From positions 2,480,001 to 2,544,000 of the forward strand of contig NZ_BKZW01000001.1 in NCBI RefSeq assembly GCF_008974265.1: DNA of 64,000 nucleotides, given 5' to 3'. A program made the position numbers and the translations under genes. Below are positions 63,297-64,000 of the stretch, one piece after another. This stretch comes from Dictyobacter vulcani. Its GTDB lineage: Bacteria; Chloroflexota; Ktedonobacteria; Ktedonobacterales; Ktedonobacteraceae. Position 1 is the stretch's first letter; the number at the start of each line of letters is the position of its first letter. The notes under the pieces were generated by a model. That model saw only the letters and a program-made list of their open reading frames with translations, was not told the DNA's origin and made no database searches.

Positions 63297-64000
63297 TTAA
63301 TATTCGATAGGTCCATCCAGAGCTTCGCGTAAGGGAACTCCTGCCATGCCGATCTCACGTGTCAGGCGATCCAGATAGCGCTGAATGCCATAAATGCGTT
63401 CCATTAAACGCACTGTACCGTGTTCTCGACATTGTTGAATAGATTCAATCGCCAGATCGACGCCTGCCTGGATCTCACCTCCACGTACCAGAGCCATGGC
63501 ACGGGCGGTTTTAAGCAGAATCTCCCAGTGTTTGGTTGGCTCCAGATTCTTTTCTGCTTTATCCAGATAATCCATGGCTTGTTGCGTTTGTCCCAGATGG
63601 GTATAGCTGCGGCCATATTCTTCATAGACGGTACCCAGGCTATATTGTCCGCAGGTACTGCTTTCCGCTGGATTGATCTGACAGGATAGTTCCTCGGCTA
63701 CTGCCAGGGCACGCTCGAACTCTGTGAGACGATTGGCACGTAGGTAGGCGCGTCCTAAGAGCTGGATGGCATTGCCACGGGCCGCCACGTCCGCCTGAGG
63801 CGTTTTATCGCGGGCCGCTTCCAGATATTCAATGCCTTGATGGACGTCACCGCCACGGCATAGCATATCTCCTTCATACGTTAGAGCGATATTTAGCAAT
63901 GTATCGTTGCGCAGCAAACGCGCCACGCGTTCCATCTCGCGATAATGATTGAGGGCGTACTGGGAGTCATGTGAGCGCGTAATCACCGATTTAACATAAC
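63297..64000 (-). CDS. TPR-repeat protein, N-terminus beyond window
   Basis: The C-terminal ~234 residues are visible, and the frame stays open to the window edge past GTG 63986, so the start is probably outside. The sequence is all helical with TPR-like units (HQGIEYLEAARDKTPQ; LGRAYLRANRLTEFERALAVAEE; YGRSYTHLGQTQQAMDYLDKAEK). In related genomes such C-termini belong to regulators with an N-terminal helix-turn-helix or NB-ARC part, but that part is not seen here. Confidence 0.75.
   Translation of the reverse strand, partial: YVKSVITRSHDSQYALNHYREMERVARLLRNDTLLNIALTYEGDMLCRGGDVHQGIEYLEAARDKTPQADVAARGNAIQLLGRAYLRANRLTEFERALAVAEELSCQINPAESSTCGQYSLGTVYEEYGRSYTHLGQTQQAMDYLDKAEKNLEPTKHWEILLKTARAMALVRGGEIQAGVDLAIESIQQCREHGTVRLMERIYGIQRYLDRLTREIGMAGVPLREALDGPIEY

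Overview
The window looks like chromosomal DNA of a filamentous Ktedonobacteria-type member of the Chloroflexota. That placement is an inference from gene content: YflT-type stress proteins, a zinc-ribbon Ser/Thr kinase with TPRs, a PRC-barrel MgtE, GC content near 50 %, many TTG and GTG starts, and large repeat-filled intergenic spaces. No rRNA, dnaA or species marker is present.

Layout. 1-4000: the end of a DUF554 membrane protein, a PHP phosphoesterase, and two minus-strand YflT-domain stress proteins with low-complexity tails. 4220-4563: a palindromic structured repeat. 4525-16631 (minus): one long purine cluster, guaA - Nudix - purSL fusion - purQ-purM fusion - purC - purF - purD - purN, covering most of de novo IMP synthesis plus GMP synthase. 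16.9-18.4 kb: a divergent cupin and a coiled-coil zinc-ribbon protein. 18.4-19.7 kb: an intergenic block with a second copy of the structured repeat and an AT-rich core bracketed by octamer iterons in inverted orientation. 19.7-26.9 kb: ftsH, a minus-strand chemotaxis-like operon (response regulator, CheW, CheA-like hybrid with a decayed ATPase region) and an orphan PAS histidine kinase. 27-31.2 kb: tRNA-Asn, MgtE with a long leader, and two overlapping thymidylate-kinase paralogues. 31.4-42.3 kb: a metabolic and signalling stretch (alpha/beta hydrolase, frameshifted prolyl oligopeptidase, TspO, P450, PRC-barrel protein, kinase-TPR, rsmA), much of it bracketed by inverted copies of a GC-rich repeat. 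42.9-49.4 kb: cell envelope and repair (frameshifted class A PBP, L,D-transpeptidase, GtrA, family-4 uracil-DNA glycosylase).

49.5-58.8 kb (minus) is an information-processing island: tRNA-Tyr, tRNA-Thr, tuf, rpmG, secE, nusG, rplK, rplA, then rplJ-rplL behind an attenuator-like leader, then rpsO-pnp. rpoB does not follow rplL. 59.1-64 kb: a MazF/PemK-like toxin with a probable antitoxin, selA (selenocysteine synthesis), rsgA, a small ORF with a perfect ribosome-binding site, four tandem initiator tRNA-fMet genes behind a consensus promoter, and the 3' end of a TPR protein.

Two genes (prolyl oligopeptidase and PBP1A) are broken by single-base shifts in short C runs, which may be sequencing errors. 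The best candidates for something undescribed are the ~345-bp palindromic element (two copies; stem with a compensatory base-pair change), the iteron/AT-rich inverted-repeat element next to it, and the condensed purine enzymes (PurS-PurS-PurL and PurQ-PurM fusions).
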